Assembly: GCF_019308285.1 (NCBI RefSeq)
Contig: NZ_WWEM01000020.1
Location: forward strand, 248,001 to 312,000
Direction: 5' to 3'
Length of the DNA stretch: 64,000 nucleotides
Origin: Flavobacterium quisquiliarum
GTDB taxonomy: Bacteria > Bacteroidota > Bacteroidia > Flavobacteriales > Flavobacteriaceae
Made by a program: the position numbers and the translations under genes. Positions within the stretch are counted from its first letter, which is position 1; each line of letters begins with the position of its first letter. The notes below the pieces were generated by a model. The model was not told the origin of the DNA, ran no database searches, and saw only the letters and a program-made list of their open reading frames with translations. Below, in pieces: positions 62,081 to 64,000 of the stretch.

Positions 62081-63853
62081 TTAAATAACGCCCATTTTCT
62101 GCATCAAAAATGTAGCACTTTTATTTTTACAAATACCATTTCTTAGTTTGTAATCAAAGTGCAAATCGTTGTTTTGAATTTCAACTTCAAAACATTGATT
62201 GGTTAAAATATCAGGATATTCGTTTGTTGTCAAGCATACTTCAATATCATGTGTGGCGATTGCTCCGATAGCTTTTTTAGAAATTATCTTTTTGACAACT
62301 TCAATCGTTCCGTTTCTTTTATCGTCAGAATTTGTTCCTCTTAAAATCTCATCTAATAAAACAAAAGCAGACTGATTTTCAAGTGCATCCATGATCTGTT
62401 TTAAACGTTTAATTTCAGCAAAAAAGTAAGACTCACTATCAGAAAGAGAATCAGATAATCGCATTGAAACTAATACTGGAAGTGGATGTATTTTAGCTTC
62501 TGAAGCACAAACAACTGAGCCAATTCCACCAAGCACCATATTGATTCCTAAACTTCTTAAAAAGGTACTTTTCCCCGACATATTAGAACCCGTCAGAATT
62601 ACGAAAGAAAGCGGATGAAAATTAGTATCATTTCCAATTCTCGTCGCAGGATTTAATAATGGATGACTTAGGTTTTTGAATTCAATTTTATATTCAGAAT
62701 TGATTTCTGGGAAAACAAAATCAGCATTATTGTAAGCTAAATTGGCAAGGCTGCTTAAAGCTTCAATTTCGCCAATAATAGAAATCCAATGCTCAATTTC
62801 AGAAGAATAATTTTCTTTCCATTTTAAAAGCGCTTTTAAAACATGTAGGTTAAATAAAAACGTTCCGTTGAATAAAGTTGCAGTTACAAAATTACTGATC
62901 GTATCCATTCTTGAAAACAACTCTGAAAGCTGTTTCAAATGCTGGCTTGCTTTTGCATTCTTAAAGACAAGCTGTTCTTGCAAACGAATTAACTTTTTGG
63001 ATTGAAAAGATTCATTCTCAATTTTCTCAATCAATAAACTGTATTGTTTTATGATTTTATCGACATTATCTGCTTTTGCAATTTCTGATTGAATTCTTTT
63101 TACAGCTCTTCCTAATACAATTAAATTGGCTATAAAAATGTAAGTTAGATAGGAGAGAATAATGGTTTTTGAAGTAATAAAATAAGCTGCTAGAAAAACA
63201 AAAAATAGTGTTGGCAGGATAAATGAAAGTGCATTTAATACTTTAGGTAAAGAATTGTTTTTAAAAGAAGCCCAATACTTTATAGCTTCATAAGATGTTT
63301 TAGAATCTTGACTGATGATACCTAAAGCTTGAAATTCCTGTCGCCAGTCCAGTTTATCTTTTAATTCCTTTACAGCTTCTTGATTTTCTAAAATTTCAGT
63401 TTCAGAAAGTGTATGCAACAAGAGATTGGCAAGTGTTTTTTTTCCAATAAATGTCGATGTTCTATTTAGATTTTGAAATAAAGAATGTTCGCCAAAAATA
63501 TCTAAATCATAAGCGTAAGGATGATGAAAATCGATAAATTCCACTCCATTTTCAAAAGACGTTTTTTCTCTTTTTAAGAAAGTAATTTCGTTTCGATTAA
63601 TTTTTAGAAGTGTATCAGCAAGCAGTTTCTGAAATGATAAGCGCGAATGTATTTTCATTAAAAAAATAAAACCAGCAAAAGATAAAACAGCTAGAAGAAC
63701 ATAAAGTATTTCGTCTGTTTTAATGTAATGGAACATAAAAAACAATAAAAGAAAAATACTTAACAACCTCAAAAGGCTTACGCTGTTATATTTTTTGTTG
63801 GTTTTATGATATAGTTCTGAATAAATTTCGATTTTGTCCTGATATGCTTTCAT
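62081..63853 (-). CDS. Membrane-anchored MutS-family ATPase
   Basis: 590 residues. Two hydrophobic pairs (about 27-66 and 209-247) suggest four membrane segments, unusual for MutS. The C-terminal half has the MutS clamp-like helices and ATPase: Walker A GSNMSGKST (422-430), ESYFFAEIKRLKQIMD (signature-like), Walker B FVLLDEILRGTNSDD and ATHD. The N-terminal mismatch-recognition domain of MutS1 (Phe-x-Glu) is absent. Similar proteins are found in Bacteroidota as MutS-related ATPases without known function. A TAnnTTTG box at 63874-63881 (minus) precedes it. Confidence 0.88.
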   Translation of the reverse strand: MKAYQDKIEIYSELYHKTNKKYNSVSLLRLLSIFLLLFFMFHYIKTDEILYVLLAVLSFAGFIFLMKIHSRLSFQKLLADTLLKINRNEITFLKREKTSFENGVEFIDFHHPYAYDLDIFGEHSLFQNLNRTSTFIGKKTLANLLLHTLSETEILENQEAVKELKDKLDWRQEFQALGIISQDSKTSYEAIKYWASFKNNSLPKVLNALSFILPTLFFVFLAAYFITSKTIILSYLTYIFIANLIVLGRAVKRIQSEIAKADNVDKIIKQYSLLIEKIENESFQSKKLIRLQEQLVFKNAKASQHLKQLSELFSRMDTISNFVTATLFNGTFLFNLHVLKALLKWKENYSSEIEHWISIIGEIEALSSLANLAYNNADFVFPEINSEYKIEFKNLSHPLLNPATRIGNDTNFHPLSFVILTGSNMSGKSTFLRSLGINMVLGGIGSVVCASEAKIHPLPVLVSMRLSDSLSDSESYFFAEIKRLKQIMDALENQSAFVLLDEILRGTNSDDKRNGTIEVVKKIISKKAIGAIATHDIEVCLTTNEYPDILTNQCFEVEIQNNDLHFDYKLRNGICKNKSATFLMQKMGVI

Positions 63854-63873
63854 TGTATTATTTTACTGAAATA

Positions 63874-63881
63874 CAAATATA
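63874..63881 (-). promoter_or_regulatory. Candidate -7 box for the MutS-like gene
   Basis: Minus strand TATATTTG matches TAnnTTTG, 20 bp upstream of the start codon; no clear -33 box. Confidence 0.4.
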
Positions 63882-63915
63882 ACTTTTAAGAGAGAAAATC
63901 GGCAGCTATTCTTGT

Positions 63916-64000
63916 TTAATCTTCATGCATAATCAATACAGGAATGGAAACTTCCTTAGATATTTTTTTACTAAAACTTGAATCGAAAAGACTTTCAAAG
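63916..64000 (-). CDS. Universal stress protein (UspA-like), C-terminal end (rest outside window)
   Basis: Only the last 27 codons are inside the window, reading FESLFDSSFSKKISKEVSIP and ending VLIMHED before the stop at 63916-63918. The pattern of a small-residue loop, SKKISKE, then a short strand IPVLIMHE is typical of the last strand of UspA-family proteins. The short length keeps confidence moderate. Confidence 0.55.
   Translation of the reverse strand, partial: FESLFDSSFSKKISKEVSIPVLIMHED

Noticed and set aside
1..64000. tRNA or rRNA genes
   Set aside because: No cloverleaf or rRNA-like stretch was noticed in any gap; all gaps are AT-rich repeats or promoters.

Overview
The window reads as chromosome from a Flavobacterium-like member of the Bacteroidota. 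It is AT-rich and has SusC/SusD pairs, GH92 and GH130 enzymes, LytS/LytTR regulation, a class I ribonucleotide reductase of the Flavobacterium johnsoniae type, and promoters fitting the Bacteroidota pattern (TTG, about 19-21 bp, TAnnTTTG). I saw no rRNA, tRNA, CRISPR array, integrase or transposase.

Layout. 1-4.6 kb holds a cut-off M16 protease, an unknown protein and a membrane protein with a Cys/Ser/Gly tail. 4.7-39.6 kb is a large, almost wholly plus-strand polysaccharide-utilisation region: two GH29 fucosidases, two GH92 mannosidases, a GH130 mannosyl phosphorylase, GH20 hexosaminidase, GH35 beta-galactosidase, GH3, a GHL10-like enzyme, a CBM9-like protein, glycosylasparaginase, SusC/SusD, two sugar importers, a BNR/sialidase-fold protein, an M28 peptidase and a NagB-PIG-L fusion. 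One minus-strand LytS/LytTR two-component pair lies inside it. The enzyme set fits stepwise removal of fucose, galactose, GlcNAc and mannose from N-glycans, phosphorolysis of Man-beta-1,4-GlcNAc, and removal of the last GlcNAc from asparagine. 39.6-41 kb holds a divergent HxlR regulator and NmrA-like reductase.

41.2-50.9 kb is a minus-strand set that looks like a ferric-siderophore uptake and reduction system: an ankyrin-repeat secreted protein, a DUF2271 protein with a likely FMN-attachment motif, a PepSY/flavodoxin/FNR membrane reductase, the flavin transferase ApbE, a TonB receptor and a DUF4374 lipoprotein. 51-52.8 kb is a TPR/HTH regulator. A 1-kb gene-free stretch follows, with a candidate small RNA and four exact TGTTGATAA repeats upstream of nrdB-nrdA. 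The rest holds a fatty-acid desaturase, a Crp-family regulator coupled to ribB, a Na+/H+ antiporter, a thioesterase divergent from a second HxlR regulator with two dyad operators, a membrane MutS-like ATPase and the end of a universal stress protein.

The intergenic regions are rich in palindromic repeats. Several families recur (ends in AAACACATAG; palindromes of ACTTTGACAAAGC; CGCAAAG arrays; GCAGATTT arrays), often at gene ends where they may also stop transcription. All function calls come from reading the sequence; no database search was run.
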